Source of the DNA: Ruegeria arenilitoris
GTDB taxonomy: Bacteria; Pseudomonadota; Alphaproteobacteria; Rhodobacterales; Rhodobacteraceae
DNA: 64,000 bases
Direction of reading: 5' to 3'
NCBI RefSeq assembly: GCF_013032855.1
Contig: NZ_WQDA01000005.1
Span: forward strand, 1 to 64,000
Positions 1 to 8,128 of this stretch are shown piece after piece. The notes below the pieces were generated by a model, which was not told the origin of the DNA, searched no databases, and saw nothing but the letters and a program-made list of their open reading frames with translations. How positions within the stretch are numbered: position 1 is the stretch's first letter; each line of letters opens with the position of its first letter. A program made the translations under genes and the position numbers.

Positions 1-60
<60 letters not shown>

Positions 61-313
61 AATCCACAAAATCAAAATACAGCCCGCTAACACAAAAATT
101 GATCCACTGGATCAATTGCTCAACGTCTTCACCGCGTCAGGCTCAAAACCAGAAGACGCAGATTCAAGCTGCGCGGTTTCACAAAACGCTTACAAGAATT
201 TTCATGCCCTTCGCAATTTAGTAATGTCTCCGTACTGTAAATTAAGTAAGTCTCATCGAATGGTCGTTGCTTAGCCAACACAGAAGCACAGGTCCGCAGT
301 CTAAGGTAACAAC
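61..313. other. Non-coding stretch after tRNA-fMet
   Basis: AT-rich compared with the rest of the window. Apart from the tRNA-like remnant at 135-185 and the ribosome binding site (AAGGT near 303) of the next gene, I see no gene or clear regulatory site. Confidence 0.5.
135..185 (+). pseudogene. Decayed tRNA-fMet-like sequence
   Basis: CGTCAGGCTCAAAACC at 135-150 matches the D-arm/anticodon region of the tRNA at 9-24 with one mismatch, in the anticodon itself (CAT to CAA). It continues into GAAGACGCAGATTCAAG, a degenerate variable/T-arm. The acceptor end is not conserved and stem pairing is lost, so it is unlikely to make a functional tRNA. It may be a remnant of an earlier integration at the same tRNA. 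Confidence 0.55.
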
Positions 314-1024
314 ATGCTGTCGAGTTTTGGATGGAAGTGGTTAAAGCTTTTGCTAAACCGCCAACAGAAAACTGAAGGCGATGCGCTTCGCGTGTTGTCG
401 GATGATCTTGGCCACTATCGAAGCGTACTTGAGGTGCGCTGCGTAGACGCTGCGGGAGAAGAGATCCCTTGGTACGCATACTCGGCGATTGAATACATCG
501 ACTCGTATGATTTGAACGGAGTTCGCGTTCTGGAATATGGCAGTGGGCACTCCTCAGTGTTTTATGCAAAACGTGGCGCGATGGTCACCGCGATTGAGCA
601 TAGTCAAGGATGGTATGATGAGGTGTCAAAAACGCTGGCCCGATCAGCAGGGTTTGACATTCATCTCGCCACCGAACCCGAAACATATACCCGGCGACCT
701 GAAGTGGCAGATGCGGATATCGTGGTGATCGATGGAATACATCGCCGTCTTTGCGCAGGGTATGTCATGGAGGAGGTAAAGGCCGGTCGAGCTGTTCCTG
801 CGCTGATTGTCCTCGACAATTCTGAACGCTACCCAAGGGTTCTGGCTTCCCTCGATGCTGCAATGAGGTGGCCTCGTGCTGATTTCACCGATTTTGCCCC
901 TATTAATGCGTATCGGCAGGTCACTTCGATCTATTTCAATCCCGCTCGTCAGATCTCGCGCCGTAGGGCGCCAGCTCCAATTGGCGGTTTGGGAGAGATT
1001 GCGCCGGATGACGGACCGCTTTAA
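314..1024 (+). CDS. Class I SAM-dependent methyltransferase-like protein
   Basis: The 236-residue product has a Rossmann-type glycine motif, VLEYGSGHSS, at about residues 72-81, followed by an acidic strand end (TAIEHS) and a VIDGIHR segment near residue 137. This matches the motif I/II and catalytic-strand layout of class I SAM methyltransferases. The ATG at 314 follows AAGGT at a normal distance. Base composition is clearly AT-richer than the core genes to the right, consistent with transfer. It shares the tRNA-flanked segment with glycosyltransferase genes, so a role in modifying a surface glycan or small sugar is a guess. No substrate can be named. Confidence 0.6.
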   Translation: MLSSFGWKWLKLLLNRQQKTEGDALRVLSDDLGHYRSVLEVRCVDAAGEEIPWYAYSAIEYIDSYDLNGVRVLEYGSGHSSVFYAKRGAMVTAIEHSQGWYDEVSKTLARSAGFDIHLATEPETYTRRPEVADADIVVIDGIHRRLCAGYVMEEVKAGRAVPALIVLDNSERYPRVLASLDAAMRWPRADFTDFAPINAYRQVTSIYFNPARQISRRRAPAPIGGLGEIAPDDGPL

Positions 1025-1040
1025 GGCAGGTGTATTCGTA

Positions 1041-1314
1041 TTACTGACTTATAAGGGTTCTCATAGGCCGAGCCAATGCGTGCCGGGGCAAAGCTGGCCT
1101 CGGCATGGGCGCGGGTCGCGCGTCCAAGGCCGCTGGGTGTGGCGGGTATGCCAGGGCACCCATCTCGCGATCGGCCACAAGATTAGGTAAGCCTCCCGTG
1201 GCAATACCAACTAGGGGCATGCCTCCGGCCCAGGCTTTGACACCCGTGTTGGGCAGATTGTCCTACAGAGAGCCCAGCGCGAAAAAGGTCAGCCTCGGCA
1301 TAGACAACTTAGCT
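1041..1314 (-). pseudogene. Broken family-4 (group 1) glycosyltransferase, C-terminal fragment
   Basis: On the reverse strand one frame reads ENLPN-like DNLPNTGVKAWAGG, then MPLVGIATGG, LPNLVADREMG and ALAYPPHPAAL. This resembles the nucleotide-sugar-binding C-terminal region of group 1 glycosyltransferases (consensus PN.vlEAmA.GlPVV...GG.pelv.d...G.lv...d). The frame is interrupted by TAG at 1263-1265 just upstream of the motif, lacks an N-terminal half and ends at a stop at 1041-1043. It is more GC-rich than its neighbours. I read it as a relic of an ancestral surface-polysaccharide gene. Confidence 0.5.
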
Positions 1315-1320
1315 TTGCGC

Positions 1321-1599
1321 ACCTAATGTTTCTCACCAAGGGTTAGCAGAACATGCTCTCAAATGCGAAGGGTTGTAGGGTTGAGAGATCTTTGGGGTGA
1401 CGCCCAATGTCTCCGTAGTTTTGGTCACAAAAAATCAAACTTGGTTTTCTCAAGAAAATCAACTACTTAAATCGGATGCGAAGCGCGAGCCTTAGAGTGC
1501 GACCGCAGACTGCGTTCTTGGAAAAACATGCTTGTTGAGCATGCATATTCAAGTGATCTTGCGTGCAGATGTCAGTGCACTTGCAGAAAGACGGTTGAG
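1321..1599. other. Non-coding gap before the GT8 gene
   Basis: No convincing coding frame on either strand. It may hold more degraded sequence upstream of the broken glycosyltransferase, plus the promoter of the GT8 gene. I could not define a promoter with confidence. Confidence 0.4.
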
Positions 1600-2469
1600 A
1601 TGAATATTCTTTTCACTTTTGACAGAAATATGATCGCGCCATTGTCGGCGGCGCTCTATTCACTTGCTGCCACAAATGTTCGAAGTGATTTGGAATTGTA
1701 TCTCGTTCATGGTTTTCCCGCATGTGACGAGCTGTTTAAGCTGCAAACCTTTTGCAACGACATTGAGCTCCGCACCCAATTCATTGAAATCTCAAACTAC
1801 GCGTATTCGGAGATTTGGGGCACCTTGCGGGATGAACCGCATATTTCATCGGCGGCGCTCTACCGGTGTTCTTTGGGGAGCATTCTTCCAAAGACTGTTA
1901 CCCGGGTCTTGTATTTAGATTGCGATACTTTGGTACTCAGTTCTTTGGCGGAACTATATGATCGAGATCTCGGTGGCAGCATAGTTGCGGCATATCAGGT
2001 TGGCAACGCACTTCATGAGGATTTGGGCGTGGGTCCGTCACAGTATTTCAGCTCAGGCGTTATGTTGATTGATCTAAACCTCTGGCGGAAACAAAACGTC
2101 GAAAAACGTGTGTTTGAAGTTCTTACAACCATGTCCGATCGGCTTGTCTGGCATGATCAATGCGCGCTGAATATCGCACTTGCAGGACAAGTCATGGGAT
2201 GCGAGCGGAGATACAATTATACATTTTATCCTACACGTTTGATCGGCGATTTTGAGGTGCCGGTTATCCTTCATTTTGCGGGTTCCGTTAAACCGTGGAC
2301 TGCGCCTCTTAAGCATCCTTGGGGCGGCATCTATTGCGAAATGGCCGGGCGCACGCCTTGGGCCGAACAACTGGATTTATCGCCCGATGCTGGAATGTCA
2401 CCGAAGCGCAGATATCGCCGCCATTTGCTAAGGCGCTTTGGTTTGCACTGGCTCGCCCGTCGGATTTAG
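1600..2469 (+). CDS. Family 8 glycosyltransferase
   Basis: From the ATG at 1600 the product is 289 residues. It starts MNILFTFDRNM, has the metal-binding DxD motif in YLDCDTLVL (Asp107 and Asp109), the SSGVMLIDLNLWR segment and HDQCALNIAL, and ends with the HFAGSVKPW motif. Together these define the GT8 (LPS galactosyl/glucosyltransferase, glycogenin-like) fold, which transfers a hexose from a nucleotide sugar with retention. The frame stays open upstream to 1528, but the family N-terminus begins at MNILF, with GAAAG upstream. Codon use is AT-rich. It probably decorates a surface polysaccharide; the acceptor is unknown. Confidence 0.85.
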   Translation: MNILFTFDRNMIAPLSAALYSLAATNVRSDLELYLVHGFPACDELFKLQTFCNDIELRTQFIEISNYAYSEIWGTLRDEPHISSAALYRCSLGSILPKTVTRVLYLDCDTLVLSSLAELYDRDLGGSIVAAYQVGNALHEDLGVGPSQYFSSGVMLIDLNLWRKQNVEKRVFEVLTTMSDRLVWHDQCALNIALAGQVMGCERRYNYTFYPTRLIGDFEVPVILHFAGSVKPWTAPLKHPWGGIYCEMAGRTPWAEQLDLSPDAGMSPKRRYRRHLLRRFGLHWLARRI

Positions 2470-2695
2470 CTCACGAGAAACTGTGCTTGGAACCGGCCGC
2501 AGAGTACTACTTCATCGATCTTGCCACTCGCGCGGCGGATTTGTTGCCTTTCTCTCAGGCGAATTTTTGCACTAGGATCAACCGCCTATCTTGACATAGC
2601 AGCGGACCACTTCAGTGGGTGAAGACTGAAATTCTGTCGGGTGTAGTAGTTCTATTGTATTGCCAACCCAAAAGGGTCAACTGTCGGCGGTTTCA
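2470..2695. other. Non-coding tail of the tRNA-flanked segment
   Basis: No gene can be supported here. The stretch lies between the GT8 gene and the right copy of the tRNA-end repeat. I looked for insertion-sequence ends or an integrase fragment and found none that I could defend. Confidence 0.4.
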
Positions 2696-2709
2696 TGCTC
2701 CCGCAACCA
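2696..2709 (+). repeat. Right copy of 14-bp direct repeat (att-like)
   Basis: TGCTCCCGCAACCA is identical to the last 14 bases of tRNA-fMet at 47-60, in the same orientation, 2,649 bases downstream. It is followed at once by a GC-rich stem-loop that could be the original terminator of the tRNA, displaced by the insertion. Confidence 0.6.
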
Positions 2710-2730
2710 GCAAAGTCGAACAAAACACCG

Positions 2731-2765
2731 AACGAGCCGCCCAAGGGCGGCTTTGCTCGTTCTCC
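2731..2765 (+). terminator. Stem-loop terminator, probably the original tRNA-fMet terminator
   Basis: AGCCGCCC-AA-GGGCGGCT (2735-2752) forms an 8-bp stem followed by TTT. An outer AACGAGC/GCTCGTT pair extends it. It lies just downstream of the right repeat, where the tRNA's own terminator would sit if the insert were removed. Confidence 0.5.
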
Positions 2766-2928
2766 ACCGCTCGTTCAGCACCAACCCAACAATCGCCGAC
2801 AAAAAAGAGAAGAAACGCGCAAAATGCGCAAGAATTGCAGCGCGCCACCAAATAATCTCAGCACCTGTCGAAATCTGAGAAAACCCGACGTCCTTGGGGT
2901 ACGAACCTTAATACAGGAAGGACGATAG
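2766..2928. other. Intergenic region upstream of the MAPEG gene
   Basis: No gene is visible. It ends with the AGGAAGGA ribosome binding site of the next gene and presumably holds the promoter of the MAPEG-YCII-ECF operon. Confidence 0.35.
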
Positions 2929-3321
2929 ATGGTTTTTTCAACGACACCGATTTATGCGTTGCTAGTGGCGATGATCTGGCTCGTCTTATGGTTTCGTGTC
3001 TCGGGGATGCGGTCGGCCACGGGCCAATCCATCGGCGATGGCGGCGACATGGCGCTGATGTTGCGCGTGCGCCAACATGGAAACTGCCAGGACTGGGCGA
3101 CCTTCATATTGATATTGATGATGCTGGGCGAAGGGGTCTGTACATCAGCGCTTTTCCTCAACGCGGCGGGCATTTTGCTGGTGATCGGACGAGCTGTGCA
3201 TCCCTTCGGGTTGAAGATTGACAATGCCGGCCACCCGCTCCGCTATGTCGGTAATGGCACCAATGTCCTGGCCGCGCTGATCATGATGATCTGCATCGCA
3301 GCCCGGATATTCGGTCTTTGA
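2929..3321 (+). CDS. MAPEG family integral membrane protein
   Basis: The 130-residue product has about four hydrophobic helices and the MAPEG-type segment LRVRQHGNCQDWATF (about residues 44-58). There RxRxxxN stands in for the glutathione-binding RxxxxN signature, and a second loop holds GHPLRYVGN. Bacterial MAPEG proteins resemble microsomal glutathione transferases of the inner membrane. AGGAAGGA precedes the ATG. It lies 28 bases before a YCII protein and an ECF sigma gene and may be co-transcribed with them. Confidence 0.8.
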   Translation: MVFSTTPIYALLVAMIWLVLWFRVSGMRSATGQSIGDGGDMALMLRVRQHGNCQDWATFILILMMLGEGVCTSALFLNAAGILLVIGRAVHPFGLKIDNAGHPLRYVGNGTNVLAALIMMICIAARIFGL

Positions 3322-3349
3322 CCCATAACTTTTGAAAAGGATTATTGCT

Positions 3350-3709
3350 ATGAAATACATGCTGTTGATCTACACTGACCCCGCGCAGGAACCGGCCTAT
3401 GGCACCCGGGAGTTTGACGAGATGATGAGTGGCTTCTTTGCCGCCAATGAGCGGATGAAAGCGGATGGTGTTCTTTGCGATGGCGAGGGTCTGCAAGGGA
3501 TCGAAACAGCAACCACCCTTCGGATCCGCTCCGGAAAAGCTGAAACCATGGACGGGCCCTATGCCGAAACGCGTGAGCATCTTGGCGGATACTATGTGGT
3601 TGACGTTGCCGACTTGGATGCGGCGTTGAAATACGCGGCACTGATCCCGGCCGCCAATTACGGTACCATCGAGGTCCGCCCTCTGATGGACTACAATCCG
3701 GCTGGATAA
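3350..3709 (+). CDS. YCII-related (DGPF) domain protein
   Basis: From the ATG at 3350 the protein is 119 residues with the YCII fold start MKYMLLIYTDP and the DGPY motif (ETMDGPYAET) that names the DGPF subgroup. The earlier in-frame ATG at 3332 lacks a ribosome site, whereas AAAGGA precedes 3350. Proteins of this group are consistently encoded beside ECF42 sigma factors, as here (gap of 3 bases). Their biochemical role is not established; a partner or effector role for the sigma factor is the usual inference. Confidence 0.85.
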   Translation: MKYMLLIYTDPAQEPAYGTREFDEMMSGFFAANERMKADGVLCDGEGLQGIETATTLRIRSGKAETMDGPYAETREHLGGYYVVDVADLDAALKYAALIPAANYGTIEVRPLMDYNPAG

Positions 3710-3712
3710 CCC

Positions 3713-4942
3713 ATGAAGAACGCCGCCCCCAAAGCGATCGCAGTTGGACATGTCATTGATGATGTGTTGCGGCGGGATCGGGGGCGGCTTCTGGCCGGCC
3801 TGATCAACCGGTTGGGTGACTTCCAACTGGCCGAGGACGCACTGCAGGAGGCCGCAATCTCGGCCGTGAAACACTGGAGCCGCAGCGGAGTTCCGGACAA
3901 CCCGACCGCATGGTTGATGCGGGTTGGTCTGAACAAGGGCATCGATCGCATTCGAGCGCAACATAGGGAAGGTCGGAAAACAGCAGCCCTGGCCGTAACC
4001 CTGCCCGACTCCGTGACGGACGACCTGCCTGAGCCGATACCGGATGACCGGTTGCGTCTGATCTTCACCTGCTGCCACCCCGCGCTGGACCAGAAGTCAC
4101 GCATCGCGCTGACCTTGCGCACGGTCTGCAACCTGACCACACGGGAAATCGCCGCGGCATTTTTGGACAACGACCAGGCGATGGGCCAGCGCCTGTCCCG
4201 AGCCAAGGCCAAGATTCGCGCCAAGGGGATTGGGTACTCCGTTCCCGATCCGGAAATCTGGCCGGAACGTTTGGATACGGTGTTGACGACACTGTACCTG
4301 ATCTTCACCACCGGATACGTGACCGAGGATACAGGGCCGCGGGATCTCTGCCACGAAGGTATCTACCTTGCGCGGGTTCTGCGAGACCTCCGACCGGAAG
4401 AGCCCGAAATCGAAGGTGCGCTGGCCCTGATGCTATTGACCGATGCCCGCCGCCCTGCGCGTATCGACGCTGATGGCGCTATGGTGCCCGTAGAGGATCA
4501 GGACCGAACGCTTTGGCGGCAGGGTCAGATACGTGAGGCGCAGCGGCTCCTGCAAGCTGCGGTCGACCAGAGAAAACCGGGACCGTTTCAGCTCAAGGCC
4601 GCCATTGCGGATTGCCACATGATGGCGCCGGTCCCGGATTGGCGGCAGATGTCCCTGCTGTATCAGTCCCTATGGGCCTACGAGCCAACCCCGGTGGTTG
4701 CCCTGAACTGGGCCGTCGTGATGGCCGAGACAGGTCATGCCCAACTGGCCTTGGACAAGTTGGACAGCCTGCGGCCCGATCTTGACGATTTTCAGCCTTG
4801 GCACGCGGCCCGGGCGCATATTCTGCAGAAGACGGGCCGCACCGCTGCGGCGGTCGCGGCCTATCGGCAGGCCATAGAAGCGGCACCAAACCAGGCGTCC
4901 AGAAAGCTTCTGAAACAAAGACTGCGGCGGCTCGCGCACTGA
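3713..4942 (+). CDS. ECF42-type RNA polymerase sigma factor with C-terminal TPR-like extension
   Basis: The 409-residue product contains a sigma-70 region 2 (LAEDALQEAAISAVKHW, about residues 41-57) and a region 4 helix-turn-helix (LTTREIAAAFLDNDQAMGQRLSRAKAKI, about 141-170). A long C-terminal domain of roughly 230 residues (LIFTTGY..., TPR-like repeats) follows. This size and layout are typical of group ECF42, which lacks a classical anti-sigma factor and carries its control domain in cis. The upstream YCII gene is the expected partner. Stress or antibiotic response control is likely but not shown. Confidence 0.88.
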   Translation: MKNAAPKAIAVGHVIDDVLRRDRGRLLAGLINRLGDFQLAEDALQEAAISAVKHWSRSGVPDNPTAWLMRVGLNKGIDRIRAQHREGRKTAALAVTLPDSVTDDLPEPIPDDRLRLIFTCCHPALDQKSRIALTLRTVCNLTTREIAAAFLDNDQAMGQRLSRAKAKIRAKGIGYSVPDPEIWPERLDTVLTTLYLIFTTGYVTEDTGPRDLCHEGIYLARVLRDLRPEEPEIEGALALMLLTDARRPARIDADGAMVPVEDQDRTLWRQGQIREAQRLLQAAVDQRKPGPFQLKAAIADCHMMAPVPDWRQMSLLYQSLWAYEPTPVVALNWAVVMAETGHAQLALDKLDSLRPDLDDFQPWHAARAHILQKTGRTAAAVAAYRQAIEAAPNQASRKLLKQRLRRLAH

Positions 4943-4990
4943 GGATCTGACATGATCGGGCACCATTGCGCCGATTGCCTGAAGTGGGAC

Positions 4991-5278
4991 TTAGCTGGTG
5001 CCTTCCGTGTGGGCCAGCATTTCCTTGCCGACTCGCCGATAGTTCACGAAGGAATTGGCGCTCATGACGACAAAGAAGCTGTCCATATCAATCATGACAT
5101 AGCCCATTTCCAGAAGTTCACGGGTCAGAGCCGTGATGTCCTCCTGGTACAGCCTTCTCCGGCCACACAGTTCACGCAGCAGCTTCTGCGGGATGCGATA
5201 CCGGCCCGAGGCCTTTCCTCCGAATTCCCTGGTATAGAGACCGGCCAGGGTTTCGGCGGCATTCGTGAAGTCAGACAT
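4991..5278 (-). CDS. Small protein of unknown function facing mgtE
   Basis: A 95-residue product (MSDFTNAAETL start; four residues longer if the ATG at 5290 is used, and neither start has a good Shine-Dalgarno). It is soluble and rich in Arg/Leu, with a central KLLRELCGRRRLYQEDITALTREL stretch that could form two or three helices, followed by a beta-like VMIDMDSFFVVM segment. The layout is compatible with a small winged-helix DNA-binding fold, but I cannot assign a family. It is divergent from mgtE, and an 18-bp perfect palindrome lies 17 bases upstream, so self-control is possible. Confidence 0.55.
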   Translation of the reverse strand: MSDFTNAAETLAGLYTREFGGKASGRYRIPQKLLRELCGRRRLYQEDITALTRELLEMGYVMIDMDSFFVVMSANSFVNYRRVGKEMLAHTEGTS

Positions 5279-5294
5279 TCTATATCTCATGTAA

Positions 5295-5312
5295 TTTTGT
5301 CTATAGACAAAA
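5295..5312. promoter_or_regulatory. 18-bp perfect palindrome between divergent genes (candidate operator)
   Basis: TTTTGTCTATAGACAAAA is its own reverse complement. It lies in the AT-rich gap between the small gene at 4991-5278 and mgtE, where a repressor dimer could cover both promoters. The regulator is unknown; the product of the small gene is one candidate. Confidence 0.6.
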
Positions 5313-5345
5313 ATTTATCACCTATATAAAGGAACGACAACCCAA

Positions 5346-6734
5346 TTGAATGGCCAAGGCATGGACGGAAACGTAGACATTCCCTCAACCGACGAAGAGC
5401 TTTCGCTTCGGATCAAGGAAGCGGTCGAGCAGTCCAATGCGTCCGAGCTTGAGGCGCTTCTGAATCCGCTGACCAGCAGCGAAGCTCTGCGCGAAGTTCT
5501 TCAGCTGACACCGGCTGAGCGCGATACCGTTCTGGAGATCGTGCCCGTTGGACTTGCCGCGGAACTGGTCGAAGAAGCGCCAAACGAGATGGCGGTCGAG
5601 CTTGTGGAACGCCTCAAGCCCGAGCGTGCTGCCGAGATCATCGAACAGCTTGATTCGGACATTCAGGCCGACGTTATCGGCGAGTTGGATACGCCGGATG
5701 CCGAGGCCATCTTGTCCGAAATGGACGCCGAAGAGGCTGCGGATGTCCGCCTGCTCAGCACGTTCGAGGATGACACCGCTGGCGGTCTGATGATGACCGA
5801 GGTGTTCAAGTTCCGCGACACGCAGACCGTTGGCAATGTCCTGCGCGAACTTGCTTCGGACGACGAGGATTTTGAAAGGTATCGCGGGCAGCACCCCTAT
5901 ATCGTCGATTCCGAGGGGCGCGCGGTGGGCGTGGTATCGCTGCGCAGCCTGCTGACCGCCAAGCGCAGCGAAAAGCTGACAAGCATCATGGTTCCACCTC
6001 TGACCGTGACCGTGGATACCCCGTTGGAACAGCTGGAAGACGTGTTCAACGATCATCCTTTCCTGGGGGTGCCGGTGGTTTATGCCGACGGAGTCCTGGC
6101 GGGTGTCGTGTCCCGCACGGCGGTGGCAGAAGCCACTCTGGAACGCTCGGAAAGTGAAAGCCTCAAACGTCAGGGTGTGGTTGGCGACGAGTTGCGCTCG
6201 ATGCCTTTGTCGGTGCGGTCCCGTCGCCGGCTGGCCTGGCTTGCGGCCAACATCGTACTCAACATCATCGCGGCCAGCGTGATCTCGGCCTACGAAGAAA
6301 CACTGGCCGCCGTGATTGCGCTGGCCATCTTCCTGCCGATGGTATCGGACATGAGCGGCTGTTCCGGCAACCAGGCCGTTGGCGTCACCATGCGCGAATT
6401 GAGCCTTGGATTGGTACGGCCGCAAGATGCCATGCGGGTCTGGATCAAGGAGATTTCGGTCGGGGTCATCAATGGGATCGCGCTGGGTATTCTGATCGGG
6501 CTGGTCGCGTGGTTCTGGAAAGGCAATCCGGCTCTGGGTCTGGTGATTGGTACTGCGCTGGCACTCAATACGATGCTGGCAGTATCCATCGGCGGTGTTG
6601 TTCCTTTGCTGCTGAAGCGGATCGGACAGGACCCGGCCGCCGCAAGTGGCCCGCTGTTGACCACGATTACGGACATGGCCGGCTTCTTCTTCGTGCTCAG
6701 CCTTGCAACCCTTCTGATGCCCTGGCTGGTGTGA
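5346..6734 (+). CDS. mgtE: MgtE-type magnesium transporter/channel
   Basis: A 462-residue protein with the MgtE layout: an N-terminal superhelical domain rich in LEALLNPL and AAEIIEQLD-type repeats (about 35-130), a CBS pair (about 135-255) and five membrane helices (about 290-460). The conserved pore segments LPMVSDMSGCSGNQAV and TDMAGFFF are present. It imports Mg2+ across the inner membrane and is gated by cytosolic Mg2+ through the N and CBS domains. The start is uncertain: a TTG at 5346 follows AAAGGA by 12 bases, while the first ATG is at 5361. Confidence 0.93.
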   Translation: MNGQGMDGNVDIPSTDEELSLRIKEAVEQSNASELEALLNPLTSSEALREVLQLTPAERDTVLEIVPVGLAAELVEEAPNEMAVELVERLKPERAAEIIEQLDSDIQADVIGELDTPDAEAILSEMDAEEAADVRLLSTFEDDTAGGLMMTEVFKFRDTQTVGNVLRELASDDEDFERYRGQHPYIVDSEGRAVGVVSLRSLLTAKRSEKLTSIMVPPLTVTVDTPLEQLEDVFNDHPFLGVPVVYADGVLAGVVSRTAVAEATLERSESESLKRQGVVGDELRSMPLSVRSRRRLAWLAANIVLNIIAASVISAYEETLAAVIALAIFLPMVSDMSGCSGNQAVGVTMRELSLGLVRPQDAMRVWIKEISVGVINGIALGILIGLVAWFWKGNPALGLVIGTALALNTMLAVSIGGVVPLLLKRIGQDPAAASGPLLTTITDMAGFFFVLSLATLLMPWLV

Positions 6735-6736
6735 TT

Positions 6737-7222
6737 ATGGCAAACGTTTCCGACAAGGGTCAGCCGCAGATGCCGAAGGTCATTGGTTGGATGGAATACA
6801 TCGACCTTCCCGACCTGCCATTGAACGACATCAAGGCCAAGATCGACACTGGCGCCCGCACGTCAGCGCTGCATGCAACCGACATTCGGCGGTTTCAACG
6901 GGACGGACATCACTGGGTGTCCTTCCTGACGGAGGTGCCGGGTGGAGAAGGCATGGTCCGTATCGAGGCTCCGATCAAGGAACGGCGCAACATCAAGAAC
7001 ACCAGCGGAATTCCTGAAAACAGGATCGTCATCCGAACCACCATCCGGTTGGGCGACGAAACCTGGCCGCTGGATCTGTCTCTGACCGATCGCACGAACA
7101 TGACCTTTCAGATGATCGTGGGCCGGGCGGCGCTGAAGAACCACGCGATCGCCGTTCACACCAAGCGCGCGCATCTGTTGCGCGGCAAACCAAAACACCA
7201 GGACAAAGGGGATTTGTCATGA
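6737..7222 (+). CDS. RimK-associated retropepsin-like (putative zinc/aspartyl) protease
   Basis: From the ATG at 6737, two bases after the mgtE stop, the product has 161 residues. It carries the signature [13 protein letters not shown] (about residues 35-47), in which DTGA resembles the aspartyl protease active site. This family is often annotated as an ATP-dependent zinc protease and is usually linked to rimK genes. Its stop overlaps the rimK-like ATG by four bases (ATGA), so the two are translationally coupled. A role in processing or regulating RimK-type modification is inferred from context. Confidence 0.8.
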   Translation: MANVSDKGQPQMPKVIGWMEYIDLPDLPLNDIKAKIDTGARTSALHATDIRRFQRDGHHWVSFLTEVPGGEGMVRIEAPIKERRNIKNTSGIPENRIVIRTTIRLGDETWPLDLSLTDRTNMTFQMIVGRAALKNHAIAVHTKRAHLLRGKPKHQDKGDLS

Positions 7223-8124
7223 AGATTGCCATGCTGGCGCGCAATGCCAACCTGTACACGCACCGCCGCCTCAAGGAAGCGGCCGAGGAGCGTGGGCATC
7301 AGCTCGACATCATCGACACCCTGCGGTGCTACATGAACATCGCAACCCGTCGCCCCGAGATCTATTACAACGGCGAAAAGCTGACGGGGTATGACGCGGT
7401 GATTCCGCGGATCGGTGCCTCGGTCACCTTCTACGGAACCGCAGTGCTGCGTCAGTTCGAAATGATGGGTGTTTACCCGTTGAACGAAAGCGTCGCCATC
7501 GGCCGGTCGCGCGACAAGCTGCGGTCGATGCAGTTGCTGGCCCGCGACGGTGTCGGCCTGCCCGTCACAACCTTTGCTCACGACCCCAAACAGACCGACG
7601 AGGTGCTGAGACTGGCCGGTGGCGCGCCCATCGTCATCAAGCTGCTGGAAGGGACGCAAGGCATCGGTGTCGTTCTGGCCGATACGGACCGGTCCGCCAA
7701 ATCGGTTGTCGAGGCGTTCCGCGGTGCGGGTGTGAACATCCTGCTGCAGGAGTTCATCAAGGAAGCCGGAGGAACCGACATTCGGGCCATCGTGGTGGGC
7801 GGAAAGGTTGTCGCTGCGATGAAACGCACCGGCGCCGAGGGCGATTTCCGCTCGAACCTGCATCGCGGCGGTTCGGCCAAGGTGGTCAAGCTGACACCGG
7901 AAGAGCGTGCAACGGCCGTTCGCGCGGCCAAGTCGATGGGCCTGAATGCCTGCGGCGTCGACATGCTGCGCGCCAACCACGGCGCTGTGGTGATGGAGGT
8001 CAATTCCTCGCCGGGTCTGGAGGGTGTGGAAAAAGCCACGGGTCTGGATATTGCCGGAAAGATGATCGAGTTCCTGGAAAAGAACGCAAAAGCCGGGGCC
8101 ACCAAGACCAAGGGCAAAGGGTAA
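7219..8124 (+). CDS. rimK: RimK-family ATP-grasp ligase (ribosomal protein S6 modification-like)
   Basis: The 301-residue product is the normal RimK size. It has the N-terminal [18 protein letters not shown] segment, a [11 protein letters not shown] stretch, the ATP-grasp glycine loop [10 protein letters not shown] (about residues 140-150) and the metal-binding [15 protein letters not shown] near residue 262. RimK adds glutamate residues to the C-terminus of ribosomal protein S6 in enterobacteria; the substrate here may differ. It sits between a retropepsin-like protease and an AstE/AspA-type hydrolase, a recurrent three-gene cassette. Confidence 0.88.
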   Translation: MKIAMLARNANLYTHRRLKEAAEERGHQLDIIDTLRCYMNIATRRPEIYYNGEKLTGYDAVIPRIGASVTFYGTAVLRQFEMMGVYPLNESVAIGRSRDKLRSMQLLARDGVGLPVTTFAHDPKQTDEVLRLAGGAPIVIKLLEGTQGIGVVLADTDRSAKSVVEAFRGAGVNILLQEFIKEAGGTDIRAIVVGGKVVAAMKRTGAEGDFRSNLHRGGSAKVVKLTPEERATAVRAAKSMGLNACGVDMLRANHGAVVMEVNSSPGLEGVEKATGLDIAGKMIEFLEKNAKAGATKTKGKG

Positions 8125-8128
8125 CGGC

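Noticed and set aside
2470..2695. Possible insertion-sequence end before the right tRNA repeat
   Set aside because: I could not find a matching inverted terminal repeat, target duplication or transposase fragment.
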